64,000 nucleotides of DNA, from positions 25,751,817 through 25,815,816 of the forward strand of contig NC_067130.1 of the NCBI RefSeq assembly GCF_021347895.1, read 5' to 3'. Under the pieces are notes generated by a model. That model was not told where the DNA came from and searched no databases. It saw only the letters and a program-made list of their open reading frames with translations. This stretch comes from Acanthochromis polyacanthus. Taxonomy: Eukaryota; Chordata; Actinopteri; Pomacentridae. The position numbers and the translations under genes are program-made. Below are positions 38,101 through 50,700 of the stretch, piece after piece. Within the stretch, counting starts at the first letter, position 1; each line of letters opens with the position of its first letter.

Positions 38101-39341
38101 TGATTGTGTAATATTGGACTTCAATGTATTTTTGTCTGGTTCCTCCAAAGTGGGTAATGACAAATTGCTAAGAAAACTTTCCACTTGGGTTAAATCACTA
38201 GCTTCAGAAGTATATAGCTTCTTATAAAACAGTTTAAACTCAGTATTTATGTCCCTTTGGTCTGTTAATATATGTCCATGCTCATCCTTAATTGCAGCTA
38301 TGAAACCAGCAGTGGTAGACTGTTTCAGTTGGTGAGACAGCAGTTTGCTGGCCCGATCACCATGTTCGTAATAGGTGAGGCGGGATCTCAGATGGAGGTC
38401 AATAGCTCTAACATTGGCAAGTGAATCAAATTCAGTTTGAAGTACAATTCTTTCCTTGTATAGGTCAGAAGAGGGCAACACCGAATGTAACCGATCTACT
38501 TCTTTAATGCGATCAATTAACTCTATTGCTCGCTCCGTCCATTTTACCTTTTCTGCTGCAGCAAAAGATATCACTTGCCCCCTTAAGTAGGCTTTCAGAG
38601 TTTCCCAAATTGTGGAATAGCTTATCTCAGGCGTCTCATTTAATTCCATGAAAACATCAATTTGTGTGTCAATAAATTCAGCAAACTTTTCGTCTGATAG
38701 AAATCTCTGGAAAGCTGAGCTGTAACATCTGATATCACAATACTGCCATATTCCATTTGAGTAACCATGGGCAATAATTTTTGATCTATCAAAAAGTAAT
38801 CAATTCTTGAGTAACTTTGGTGTACAGGAGAAAAAAAAGAAAATTCTTTACAGTAGATGGGGGGTTTTTGAATCTCCAAGGGTCCACCATTCCATAAACC
38901 TTAATAAATTCATTGATACACAGGGCAGATTTACTTGGTGTTGTAACCTTAGGGCTAGAGCGGTCAAGAGCTGGATCCAAGGTGCAGTTTAGGTCCCCCA
39001 CCAATATTAAATCATGAGAATCAAGGTCTGGCAAAATAGAAAAAAGATTAAAAAAAATTAACATCATCCCAGTTAGGGCCATACACATTAGCCAAGACAA
39101 TGGGCCTGTTGAATAGTTTACCTTGAGTGATAACGAAATGGCCATTTTTGTCTCTTATTGTCCTGATTTCTGTATATTGTACATCTCTATGTATTAAAAT
39201 AGCTGCTCCTCTACTCTTACAGTTAAAATCTGAATGAAAACATTGTGTAAAACCACCCCTAAACAGCCTAGAGTGGTCTTTATTAAGCAATTTATGCGCT
39301 TCCTGGTCTGTAACACCATCGCTTACCATGCTAGCTCCCAC
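35109..39341 (-). pseudogene. LINE ORF2 pseudogene (endonuclease-RT)
   Basis: Reading down from 39341: an APE-type endonuclease fragment (GAAILIHRDVQY, VLANVYGPNWDD; VGDLNCTLDPALDRS at 38789-39145), a linker, then reverse transcriptase at 38012-36167. The RT includes YHPISLQNCDYKILAK, HPDQTGFVAGRQ, SLDAQKAFDRVEY (motif A Asp kept) and GARQGCPLSPLLF. Motif C reads YAND instead of YADD, losing a metal-binding Asp. The C-terminal region with CARCGHGPANLSHMFWVCP (zinc-binding-like) is at 36112-35882. It is then interrupted by a 571 bp element and finishes near 35109. The endonuclease N-terminus with its usual QETH motif is not recognisable. Several shifts break the frame. Confidence 0.92.
35350..35920. 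mobile_element. 571 bp inverted-repeat element, copy A
   Basis: The element is inserted in the LINE ORF2 3' region. Flanks AATGTTC at 35343-35349 and 35921-35927 form a 7 bp target duplication. Termini of about 100 bp are inverted: CGGTCTCACGAGGATTCGTG at the left and its complement at the right. CACGAAA/TTTCGTG motifs repeat through the arms. The interior contains GGTTATGGTTAGGG. No transposase is encoded. A second copy of the same length lies at 53861-54431. The superfamily is unassigned; a 7-8 bp duplication would allow hAT- or Mutator-like families. Confidence 0.88.
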
Positions 39342-39492
39342 AAGAACCTATGCAGATTGTATCCTGATTATAACACAACACAGTGTAACTACGTCCACTC
39401 TTTAACTTGGGACATTCAAATAAACCAAACAGAAACCGAGCACAGTTCAGGCACATTTTGTCAGGTAAAGAGCAGTCATGTTCAGCTCATAT

Positions 39493-40343
39493 TCATTTAC
39501 GCAGCAATTCCCTCAGAACAAAATCCTTGGTGGGCTTGGGATCTTTGAAAGTGTGTTCTTGTCCATCTGGCGTAGAGATCCTCAAGGTTGCGGGGTATCT
39601 CAGTCTGTAACGAACCCCACTGCAGCCACGAAGCAGATTCCTCACCTCTGTAAATGCCGCGCGTTGTTTACTCACGGCCTGAGTGCAGGATACGAATGCA
39701 GTCACCATCAGCGGTAGTAATCACCCCGGTTCCAGTTGCCTTCTTCAAAGGTAACTTCCTTTCAGTGTAGTAATGACATTTCACAACAAAAGCTCGAGGC
39801 GGCAAGTCATCTTGTGGTCTGGCATGGAGAGTCTGGTGCGCTCTATCCAAGCATGGTGGCTTTTCCAAACCCAACACATCTTTCAGCATGTCCGCCACAT
39901 ACCGGGAGGGTTGTTGTCCATTCTCTCTACCCTCTTTAATCCCGGTTATCCAGACATTGTAGCGGCACGAGCGTCCTTCCAAATACTCACATTTAGCCTT
40001 CAAAGAGGCGAGCTCCTTCTTCATGCGGGACGTGTCGGACTCCAAAGCAGCAGTCAATTCCGAATGGGCACTAATGCCAGTTTCCAACTGTCGTGCGACT
40101 TTCAGACTCATCTAGCCTTTGATTGATTCTCCCAAGAGCGTTGCGCAATTCCGCTTGGGTTTCAGTTGCTTTCTCTTCGATTTTATCAAACAGCTCTTGT
40201 TTCAGTCCTTTAATTGCCTCCAATACTTGTTGATCTCTCATGGTATTCTCCGTGGCCTCCGGACAGGCTAGGCTAGTTGAGCTAGCGTTAGCCTCAGCTC
40301 TGATGTCCTGTTCGTTTCTACGACTTTGCTTTTTGGGTGCCAT
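39493..40343 (-). pseudogene. LINE ORF1 pseudogene (RNA-binding)
   Basis: ORF1 proteins coat the LINE RNA and act as chaperones. The start MAPKKQSRRNEQ at 40343 is followed by a predicted coiled coil (IKGLKQELFDKIEEKATETQ, then LESDTSRMKKELASLKAKCE). After it comes an RRM-type domain with YNVWITGIKEGREN, and a C-terminal domain with KQRAAFTEVRNLLR and LRYPATLRI. At least two frameshifts, around 40090-40110 and 39670-39710, split it. Confidence 0.88.
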
Positions 40344-40854
40344 TGTGCCCGCAAACCAATAAAAAGTGCAAAAGACTATTTCCGTTGAAATACAAAACTG
40401 TGTTATGTTATTTTCGGAGCGTAATGATCTGAAGTGAGGCAGAGCTCGACAAAATGCGTCCTCACATGGCGCTGCCTCAGGAAGTCCCCCCACATCTATA
40501 ACATGTTAATGTAACATGTATAATAACTAATGTAATAACATCTGAGGATGTTCAACCTGTGCTATTGCTGGAAAAAAGTATTTTTGAAATGACTTTGTGC
40601 CTTTCTGTGTAAATTTGTTCAATAAAGTTTGGTTAAAAAATGTAAAATCACATTTCTGTCATAAGAGAATAAATGCAATTGCTTTTATTTAAGGTTGAAT
40701 TAAAAGCATGTGCATTTTTGAAAATTTTATTGAAAAATGACCAGCAATAAGAACATTCTATGCTCTCCATTAAAAACTACACGAAATAGCAGTCTTTCAA
40801 TGTGAATCAGCAAGTATTTTGAAAAAACAAGTTCAACGACCTTTGCACAAAAAC

Positions 40855-41021
40855 TTGTAGTATCTCAAAAACTATAGCAGCACAAACAACAATTTTAATG
40901 GCACAAATCAGCACAAACAAAGCACAAAAAAAGTAGACCAGTCTTGTTCATTTTGGAGCAAGCTGGAGGGATGATGACCTCTGAATGAGCTGAAAAATAA
41001 TCCTAAATATCTCAAAAACTA
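40855..41021 (-). repeat. Dispersed unclassified repeat, copy 3 (5' part)
   Basis: TCTCAAAAACTATAGCAGCAC, AATGGCACAAATCAGCAC and AAAAAGTAGACCAG match the complement of 30527-30735. A SINE is inserted at its edge (41022). The pre-insertion sequence continues at 44210, so this and 44210-44340 are probably two parts of one or two adjacent copies. Confidence 0.55.
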
Positions 41022-41129
41022 GGGGCTGCACAGTATAGTAGTGGTTAGCACTTGTTCCTTGCAGCAAGAAGATCCCAGTTCAAATCCCGGCCTGAGCCTG
41101 GGATCTTTCTGCATGAGTTTCATTTTGGA

Positions 41130-42465
41130 GTACAAACGATAAATGCCAAAGGGACTTAACTGACTGATCTGTAGCTGATAGCAAAAAGGTAGGACTGGAG
41201 ACAGAACAATGGGAGGTGACATGCACCAGATGGGTGCGAAATACTGGCAGTTAGTCGTTGATGAACGAATGATTTTCTGATGCGAGTAGAGACAAAAGGA
41301 CTATTATTTCCATCATCCTTGGTTTAACTCCACACATCAGCTATTCTAAAGCTCACTCAATAAAGTTTCACTTTGTTTAATACCTTCAAGCATTAGGTGA
41401 AGCCCTGTGCAAGGGCTTGTGATATAATAAATATGTTGTGTAATACTCCTGTCTAAGTTGGGAAAAGTTTTATCAAAGTCAAATCTGTTGGCCTAAATGA
41501 CTACATGAAAACAGGTTCGGGCTCAGACCAGTCTTGAAGCTAACCACAAAGATGCCTAAGCCAGCAAAACCAAACACGCCAGTTGTTATATAAAAGGAGT
41601 AGTTTATTGGATAAGTTCATCAGGTAGACAAGACAAAAGACCTGAAACAATAGCTGGCTTTACAGAAACAGGTTATTTAGTTTCAAGCACATCAAACTTA
41701 ATGAAGTGCCTGCTCAGTGTTGCCGAAAAGGCGGCCCACCCAATTTTTGGCTCAGGTTGTATTTTGACCTTTTTCAGTGACATATTTGGCGCTATAGTTC
41801 GCTGTTGTATAATATCCATTGTATAACTCCAAAGTTTCTGCTAGGCTGTGACCTCATTGTATGATTCTCCTTTGTATTTCTATGCAAACTATATCGATTA
41901 TTACAAGCAGTTTTAGTGAAAACTCAAACAACCAAAGTAAGTGAATCTGTTGGAATATTTGCTTGAAGGGTAACATTTGTTATTTTTTGACTGGTACATC
42001 AATATGTCTGCATGATGCACCATTGTTTTGGTTCCAAAGGGCAGGTTTGTTCTTAATGCAGACTTTCACAGGTGCGGTGAGGTCACCCAATGGGAGCAAT
42101 GAGTAAGACTACATGCATACCTTTTGCTGCAGTCAGTGTGTCTGGGATGGGATCTTCTGTTTTGGTATTTAGTCTCACTCACTTTCTCGCTCACATGCGT
42201 AGTCTGTATTAATTTCCTATTTAGGACATATATTCTCAAAAACTCTATCAGGCCTCTTTATACGCATAAAAGCTAAAGGATCCACTATGCCATAAATCAA
42301 TCTTTACAAGGTGTCAGCTCATAGACCAGGATACATAGTTGTGGATTACCACACAGCCAAACTTGCCAAATCTTTCATGCAATCGTGTCAGGTTACTGAA
42401 AGATTTGGAATTATGAATTAAGAGACAAGAAAGACACAATATACTAAATGTTCAGTAAAATGTTC
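41130..42465 (+). repeat. 1.34 kb dispersed repeat, copy 2
   Basis: Near-identical, same-orientation copy of 16711-18047, sitting inside the split SINE. Both edges are sharp: it starts at GTACAAACGATAAATGCC and ends at AAAATGTTC. This supports movement or duplication as one unit. Confidence 0.85.
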
Positions 42466-43151
42466 CAGATGCAGACATCACCGACAAAACGTTAGGCATA
42501 ATTAAAGAATTTATTGACTGAAACAAAAACCATTTACAACTGAAAACGAGACTAAGGTGGACAAAAACTAATAGGAGAACAGCAGACTCAGGAGGGAACG
42601 GAAGGACAAAACTAAACTAGACAAAGACCACAGCAAGACTAAAAAGAGGAGACAAAACTAAACTAGACAAAGGCTACAGCAAGACTTAAAAATACTACAG
42701 AAGGAGAACAAACAGCTAACTCAAGAACAAACTAGGGTCTTACAAGCAATGAGTCCAGTGGGGGTAATCCAGAGAAGAGATGAAAAAATGACGAAGTCCA
42801 ACAACTGAGAATCCAGCGGAGGAGGGTAGTGGGGAGTGAATAGAAACTGCATGTTTGTCCAACTATGCGCCAGCGAAGACTGAGGGGAATGGCAGAGCTT
42901 AAATAACAGGAGACAGGTGATTAGAATTAATTAGTGGCAGCTGACGCTCGTGCCGTAATTAGAGCAGGTGACAGGTCAGGAGAAGTGACAGGAGAGAAGG
43001 ACCACAGACAGAGGTAGACAAAGACACACCAACAACAATGCACACATCTTAAACAGAAAACAACAGAGTCCACAAAGGGTCAAATCCAAACGAGGGGAGA
43101 AAGAAAAGGGAGGAAAAGTGGAACAAGAACAAGAGGGCCGAATCCTGACAC
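42466..43151. repeat. Unassigned repeat-like segment
   Basis: The segment contains two tandem copies of a ~50 bp motif (AAACTAAACTAGACAAAG, about 42607-42700). It ends GAATCCTGACA next to the truncated RTE. The composition and the phrase ACAGGTGATTAGAATTAATT resemble fish interspersed repeats, but no class can be assigned. Confidence 0.4.
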
Positions 43152-44045
43152 AAGGTGGAGGTGGGACTACATCAGGGATCAGCTCTGAGCCCCTTCTTGT
43201 TTGCTATGGTGATGGACAGGATGACAGACGAGGTTAGACAGGAGTCTCCATGGACTATGATGTTTGCAGATGACATTGTGATCTGTAGTGAGAGCAGGGA
43301 ACAGGTGGAGGAGAAGCTAGAGGCATGGAGGTTTGCCCTGGAAAGGAGAGGAATGAAGGTTAGCTGCAGCAAGACGGAGTATCTGTGTGTGAATGAGAAG
43401 GACCCGAGTGGAAGAGTGAGGTTACAGGGAGAAGAGATCAAGAAGGTGGAGGATTTTAAGTACTTAGGTTCAATAGTCCAGAGCAATGGAGAGTGTGGAA
43501 AAGAGGTGAAGAAGTGTGTACAGGCAGGCTGGAACGGCTGGAGAAAAGTGTCACGTGTGATGTGTGATAGAAGAGTTTCAGCTAAAATGAAAGGAAAGGT
43601 TTACAAAACTGTGGTGAGACCAGCCATGTTGTTTCGTCTGGAGACAGTGTCCCTGAGGAAAAGACAGGAGGCAGAGCTGGAGGCAGCAGAACTGAAGATA
43701 CTGAGGTTCTCTTTGGGAGTGAACAGGATGGATAGGATCAGGAATGAGTACATCAGAGGGACAGCACATGTTAGAGGCTTTGGAGATAAAGTCAGAGAGG
43801 CCAGACTGAGATGGTTTGGACATGTCCAGAGGAGAGAGAGTGAATATATTGGTAGAAGGATGCTGAGTTTCCCACTGCTAGGCAGGAGGCCTAGAGGAAA
43901 ACCAAAGAGGAGGTTTATGGATGTGGTTAAAGAGGACATGAAGGTAGTTGGTGTGAGAGAAGAGGATGCAACAGACAGGTTAGATGGAGGCAATTGATTC
44001 GCTGTGGCGACCCCTGAAGGGAAAAGCCGAAAGGAAAGAAGAAGA
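43152..44045 (+). mobile_element. RTE-type LINE, 5'-truncated
   Basis: Only the last part of an RTE LINE is present, with its short 3'UTR (GCTGTGGCGACCCCTGAAGG, GAAAAGCCGAAAGG) and an AAG-rich tail. Truncation at the 5' end is typical of target-primed reverse transcription. Confidence 0.88.
43155..43997 (+). pseudogene. RTE reverse transcriptase, C-terminal part
   Basis: This is the 280-codon open end of an RT that would copy LINE RNA at the target site. It opens with LHQGSALSPFLFAMVMD (motif B region). The catalytic motif C is intact as FADD within MMFADDIVICSE. EAWRFALERRGMKVSCSKTEYLCV and EDFKYLGSIV follow, then the thumb and C-terminal region up to the stop at 43997. This layout is typical of RTE-clade elements. 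The N-terminal endonuclease and the first RT motifs are missing, so it is a dead fragment although its frame is open. Confidence 0.92.
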
Positions 44046-44210
44046 AGTGTGAATGTGAGTGTGATTGTTTGTTTGTGTATGTAGCCCTGCGACAGACTGG
44101 CGACCTGTCCAGGGTGTCCCCTGCCTTCGCCAGAGTCAGCTGAGATAGGCTCCAGCACCCCCCACGACCCTAGTGAGGATAAAGCGGTGTATAGAGAATG
44201 GATGGATGGA

Positions 44211-44340
44211 TCTCAAAAACTATAGCAGGACAAACGAAATTTTTAACGCCACAAATCAGCACAAATAAAGCACTAACCACTCAGTTTGTTTGCTGTGGAT
44301 TTTTTTATGAGGGTGGGGGATCAGTTTCACTGAGCTTCCA
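44211..44340 (-). repeat. Dispersed unclassified repeat, copy 4
   Basis: Complementary to 30527-30735 by shared motif order, including CTATAGCAGGAC, ACAAATCAGCAC, ATTTTTTTATGAG and ACTGAGC. It begins directly after the SINE tail. Confidence 0.6.
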
Positions 44341-44673
44341 AGCTTTTAGGTAAAGATCATGGTTTCTACCCAAACCATAGTCTTTATCTAAATCTAATCA
44401 AGGAGTTTTGGTGATAGACAGAAAACCGAACGTGAACAGTACCTGAAATTGTAACCAAATATAAAAAACCATTGTTTACTGATCGATATTGGCACAAACC
44501 TTTCTAAACATTTATAGTCTTCTTAAAAAAAAAAAAAAAAAGCATCTTCTTTGCATATATAATGTTCTGTTTTGCACTGTGTGTTTCTAATTTATTGTTG
44601 TACTGCCTTTATACTTTTTTTCTCCTTTGAACTGTTATAACAGTGAACTTTCCCCACTGTGGATCAATAAAAG
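44341..44673 (+). mobile_element. Spacer ending in an L2-like LINE tail
   Basis: The last ~150 bp end with CCCACTGTGGATCAATAAAA followed directly by (TTATC)n, a typical fish L2-group LINE 3' end. The first half is unassigned and non-coding. Confidence 0.5.
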
Positions 44674-44751
44674 TTTATCTTATCTTATCTTATCTTATCT
44701 TATCTTATCTTATCTTATCTTATCTTATCTTATCTTATCTTATCTTATCTT
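44674..44751 (+). repeat. (TTATC)n microsatellite
   Basis: About fifteen TTATC units growing from the LINE tail. Confidence 0.95.
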
Positions 44752-47700
44752 CTGTCCCTAGTCACACAGGTGTCATAAGTTGAATTATTTTCCTAATTCC
44801 TAATCAGCATTATCAATCAATGAGTGATCATTTTATAATATACAGACAGAGCATACGGGAAGTTTAATTTCTGCCACTTTGACTTAGAAACGTACTGTTG
44901 ATCCTAGTTTGATCTTATGCATATGCACTGGCCAGAACTCATTGAGCGTCATATAAGACTTTGTCATGGTGCCTCTTTACTAGCTAAAGGTACTCTCTCT
45001 TGCCAGCATGCAACTGCCTGTCTCCTCTGGTCACTCCAGTATTTTCCAATAAGAGGGTCCACCCATTGCTACAACTAATACACAATGCTTAAAGTGAGAA
45101 TTAACTTTGGAAATGGTATGAAATTGTGACTCAGTTCAAAATTTATCAAATACTAAATGTGTTGCACTGAATTGGAAGCAAAGAAATTTGATTGCAGTAT
45201 CTCTAGTAAATTTAATTCAAAAATGTTCGGTGCCTCCTAGAATTCTAACTCGACCTTTCCAATGTCCTATTGCAGATGCTATTACTTCTTTTCATTGTTG
45301 GGAATCGCATGGGGTAAACGCAGACCAATAGAAAAGCACAAGCCAAAGAAAGGTAGGAAAATCACAGTTTTGAAACAAACACATTGCGTTGTGCATCAAC
45401 GTAACCTACTTTTTGGAACATCAATGGGTGCAAATTGAAGATAAAAAGGGAAAATTTGAAATCATACTCTGACCACTTTTAAAGCCTGGAGTACAGATAT
45501 TCTAACAGTGCTAAGATAAGCAAAAATCATCTGCAAAGAAATATAATTTGTGTTTATTTTATCAATACTATCTCAATTTTCAGACACTGTTTTAACAGCT
45601 ATTACAAACAGCAAAAGTATATCATTGCTTTTTCTGTTATTATGCAGAATAGTTACTATAAAACACTATTTCAAAACAGTATGACCAAACTTTTCCAGAT
45701 TTCCAACAACGATAGTAATAATGATCAGATCAAATGACACAAATACATTTCAGCAAATTTAAGACACTTCTCTGCTCAACTAAATCACCATCAACAGTGC
45801 ATGATTTAAAAACAAAACAAAACAAAACAAAAAAGATTATGATTGTGTTTCAAAATGGAACAGCCCCTGTTGACATATCCCACTGTCTGGCCTCTGTATT
45901 AAATTGCTGTTCTCCTAAAGGAGCTGTTGTGCCGATAATCAGTTCGCATTTTAGACAGATTTTTTAAAAAATATTAGACTTTAACAGTAACAACTATCTG
46001 CAACCATATTGCTGTATTTTCGTTGTTTAAATCGTGAAATGCATGCAAATAGATGGTCATTATTGTACTATTATTTCATAGTTGGTATTGTTCCAAATAT
46101 ATTACTACTATTTCTACTGCTATTTTTTGTAGTAAAACTAATCGTAACTGCGAATATCATGTTACTTTTGTTTTTGGATTACTGTTTCAGTGTCCTGTCT
46201 CATTGGCATGTATATCAACTCCTCACTTCAGTGTTTTCTCGTGTCTTATATTTAATGACCCAACAGACGTTTGTTCTCTTTTTCATGAAAACATGCCTCA
46301 TGTAAGAAATACCATTTGATTCTTTTCCTTTATAGTTTTAAAATGAGATGAAATTAAATAAATGTCTCCCTGGAGGTTAGGAAATCTTGAGATCTAAGAT
46401 CTCGTAATGCGATTCTGTGTCATAAAAACGTAGAAGGTATTAGTGATCATGAAAGCCTGACAGATGTGCAGGAGCTGCACAAAGCAGACTGAAGAAAACA
46501 GCAAATGTCAAGACATCATTTTCAGCTAAATGAGTACTGGGGGAATCAAGATTAGATTAACTGGTGAGATTTGCACTACTGTCTTTCCACAACAGCTGAG
46601 TGGCCTTTTTTTTTGTTACTATTACCTATCCACCTATCAAGATAGAGGGGAGATATTAAATCTATTTGGCTTTATTGGGGTGGTAGAGTAGGAGATTTGT
46701 GCTTGCTACTGTGTTTACCCTTGCAGGCTGCAGTTCAATGAAAAGAACAGAACAGAGTCAAGTTCAGCCCTGGGTATACCTCCTAGCTTTCGCCAGTCAT
46801 CCGAGGCAGCAGCTGGGACACTCACGACCAACTATGCTGTTGTAGAAGTGGCAGCGGGATCTAATAGCAGGACTGGAAAGCGAAGTTGCTCGTCTTCCTT
46901 AATCAAGAGCAGTAGCTTGCCATCTATCTCTTCTATCATCTTCATATTATGTGCAGGGACACACCCCATCTGCTGCAGTCTCCTACCTGCTGAAGACGGT
47001 GTCAGACGGTGCTGGATGTGAGGCATTACATATCAATACCAGCAAGGTGAAACAAGGCAGCTGTGCAGAAAGCATTGTGGGTTTATAGGATTGTGATGCA
47101 ACACAGGAATTTGCATAACCTCTTAAGCCCTGGCCATATTTTCAGAAAAAAACGCCGGGATTTCTTTGGCCCACCTGTGGGCCGACCGGGCTTAAGAGGA
47201 TAACTGCAACTTGTCCATACTTGTCTGTCTAGAATCAATTTACATGAACAAACCAGCTGGAATGTGGGAAAAGATAAATAAAAAAAATAGATCACTGCTA
47301 TGCTTCATCCACCTTTTCACTCCATCATCTTGTACAGTCTTCCACAAGACCTTCCGCAAGAGCTCATAGGTTGCACAGAAAAGAAGCCACTGTTGAAATA
47401 CTGTGGAGGAAAAAAAGGGGGTTTTCAGTGAGACTAAATGTATTGTATTAGTCATGAGGCTGTCATGCCAAATGGAATATTTTTGGCACGAGTCCGAATG
47501 CTGTCAAAGCCAGAAGAACCATAACAATTGAAATATTATGTGCATATAAAAATAATGGCAGCGGGGCACAAAGGGAAGAGAGCAGATGGATTGCCTGACA
47601 GTTACATTCACCATGAAGTGCAATGCGTGAAAATGCTTCCTTTAAAAATGAATTAACAAGATTAAAGGAACACTGATGAGAGTTTGACACCAAACACACA

Positions 47701-50700
47701 AAGACAAAAACAACTATTTGTATCACACTGATTGTGATATTGACTTAAAAAAACACAAAGATATGTGCAACATCCATACAGATGCTCATTAAAATCGAAT
47801 GCAACCTAGAAAGCTGTCATGAGTTTGGCATGGAATCTTTGATAGACTACAAAAATGTCAAATCTTCTCTACATTTCTATCATCTGTTCCCATTCCATAT
47901 TTGGTTGCTGTGTAGTGCATAAGTAGAACAGAGAGGAAGTAGATGTGTGGGGCGTGAAATCAAATTCCCATGAGGTAGCTTCTTGCAAATGCATGATGTA
48001 AAATGTACACTGTAATCAATAATGCATCCTCACACTTTTCCGTACTGAAAACAGCAACATTTCTTTCCCCCATCATACACTATTGTGCCATACAGTCCCA
48101 TTGGCTTTTATATCATAGTAATTTCATTGAACTGCAAAGGTTTTCAAAATTTTCCAAGCATCACTAGAAAACATTTCTAAAGAATTTTACTTTTGTCTGT
48201 TGTTTGTAATTGAATTTGGATTCTAGAAACAAACTATCATGACCAGACTTGCCTTTAGTGCAGTCTCTGCATGCACTCTTTAGTCCCCTTTTGCAAATTC
48301 TAAGGATTGAGAGCCTACCAGGCATCCATTATGATGAAACAATTGTCAAAGTAAACCTTCATGGAATTGAAATGCTCATTTTAAAGGGGAAAGAATGAAG
48401 AGAAACCTTCCCTGGGCGATCCTGTAGCACCTGCTTCCATCTTTTTACTGATCTTTACTTTGCAATCAGCGCATCACAACATGCACTGTGATTCCTCACA
48501 ATAGTCTGCACATGTCCTAGATAAATGTAGCTATTTTTGGCCATTATGTGCTCCCATGCTGTGTCTGAATCACCTTGTTCTTATCTGATAGCATCAAAAT
48601 CCAGCCTGATCGTGTTCTGCCACTCTTCTGATTCAGCGCTCGATGAGGTGTGTTGAGGTAAATCTGTTTTTCTTGCCAAGAGTGTGGAATTTTTTTTTTT
48701 TTTTTTGAAAGTTAATGTACTTCTGCTTCACACATTCAGGGTCACTTTCTAACAGTATTTGAACAGCGAGAGTTTTTCATTTAAACAGAAAAGCTCGGTG
48801 CATTTTCAGGCTTCAGCGATATTTTGAAAAGCAGATGTGTCCTAATTTACAGATTTGCAGGAGCATTTTCGCTTAACATCTGTGAGATGCAAAGAATTTT
48901 CTGCTGGGTGCACTTTACCAGCTGGGGAGGAAACAGAGCAGTCAGGTGAATCCAGGTGAAAGTTGATAACCTTTACGGCTTACACCTGTTAAATCCAACC
49001 GAATCATGATGGAAGATGTTTGAAGAACCAGTGATGCTGGATCACAAGCACATAAATATAGTAGATTAAATAAAATCTCTCTTTACAATATGCAATCCTG
49101 CTGTTGTTTATATAATAAAACATTTCATGTGTGGATCTCTGCTACAAATGTATCATTTTGCCATTACTGTCTTAAGTGTAATACAAATTTAGAGAATAAT
49201 CTTTTCAAAATGCGACAATTGGAGTCACTGATTAGGTTTCTTTCCTCAGATATGAAGTCTGGCAGTCTACAAAGCAAAAATCTTTATTTTTTTTTCACTA
49301 TGCATGTTCTGAGTATGGATTATACGCTTGAACTTAGAGTGCTGCTCAGCTGCAGTCTCTTGCAGCTCCACTTGATGGCAGTGGAGCATCACTCATGACA
49401 ACTCCAATGTGCTCCTTATTTTTTTATTTATTTTGTAATATTTTGCATCATTAAGTGCCTACACAAAACTTAAGCACAATAAAAAATAAAACAAAGAAAA
49501 AAACTGTGCTGCAGCCTCTTTATTATGAATACCACAAGCACACTGGCCTGCAGCCCACAGGTGTACTTGTGGCTTTGGCTTTGGCTCAATCAGCCTGATA
49601 GCGCCTCATGAAATGCTTTCCACAAACGCAAGCACTTCTGTAACCTTGGATGGAATATCAGCAAATGATGTATGTTGTTGAGAACTTTAACACCCAGAGT
49701 AGGTCCTCTGCCAGGCACTTACTACACTTTTGGGCATGAGGCGGACATGTGGGCCACGCACAAACATTCTCGGAAAATGTCTTGATTAAACACTATCTGT
49801 GCTCTATTTTCACTTTTCTTTCTCACTTTTTTGTTTTTGTTAATGACCTATGGATGTTTTTCACCTGAAAATGGAAAACATAACATACATACTTTATCCA
49901 GATAGAGAATTCCACACACCAGAGACCATCTCATAGATACTCGTGTGCTAGCATCAAACATCCTGTACAGGGCTTGATGCTATCATAGAAGCTACAGTCT
50001 CAAGTGAGTTGGTGTCCATTGCTGCTATACGGTGCATAAGTGCAGCAATGAGACCACACATGCAGTATTTATTGCATGAAAGAAAGTTCCCATGTGGTGC
50101 AAAGCGGTGTAGGTAAATAATGGATTCTTGTCCAGTGCAGCACCAGGATGAAGTCTCGAGTGCTATTACTCATTTCAACTCATTTTGCAATTCCATGATA
50201 CTCTATACTGACCATGCAGAGGGCAAACTGGGATAGCTTAGTTGCTATAATGCATGTAAGGATCCCATCAGCATTGCACTACTGAGCCTTAGTGATCCAG
50301 GTGATTTCTGAATTATTGAGGCCTTACATCACCAGAGCGCATTAACGCTGATGATGTTAGTTCCAGCGTTCTTTAATCACTATTTTGTGACAATAATCTG
50401 ATTTTGATGAGTAATATGAACTCCAAAAAATGTAAATGCAAATACAGGTTCTTAACTTGAGATATTTGTTCAAAATTAATGATCTAATTAAGGAGTTTTG
50501 CAAGAAAAAAAAAGAGATAGATTTCAATGTCCTCAAAATAAAAATTCCTTGCAATCATTTCAAGACAGTAAATCTCATAACATAACCCCCCAAAGGATGC
50601 AGTAAAGACACTGAAGCAGCTGGGCACAAGTATGTTCTGCAGAGTAATGCAGTCTGTTGAACTAATATATCTGATGTTACTGTTCTCCACGTCAGGGCAA

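Larger units (their letters stand above)
34900..40494 (-). mobile_element. L1/Tx1-type LINE, nearly full length
   Basis: The element is bounded by a perfect 14 bp target duplication, TCTATAACATGTTA, at 34886-34899 and 40495-40508. In the minus orientation the 5' end starts GTGGGGGGACTTCC, and ORF1 and ORF2 follow in order. The 3' end closes with an AAT-rich tail (AATAATAATAA). Without the 571 bp nested element it is about 5.0 kb. This combination of coiled-coil ORF1, APE-type endonuclease and RT fits fish L1-group (Swimmer/Tx1-like) elements. Multiple frame breaks show it is dead. Confidence 0.93.
41022..44209 (+). mobile_element. SINE split by later insertions
   Basis: A tRNA-headed SINE begins at 41022 (GGGGCTGCACAG, TAGTGGTTAGC, GTTCAAATCCC). 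Its 3' part reappears at about 44048-44209 and ends in (GGAT)n. The two outer edges carry the same 13 bp flank, ATCTCAAAAACTA, at 41009-41021 and 44210-44222. Both parts therefore come from one SINE insertion, later opened by about 2.9 kb of other repeats. About 100 bp of the SINE body is missing between the two parts. Confidence 0.8.

Noticed and set aside
41030..41100. tRNA gene suggested by A-box and B-box sequences
   Set aside because: The boxes belong to a SINE head; the cloverleaf is degenerate and is followed by the SINE body.
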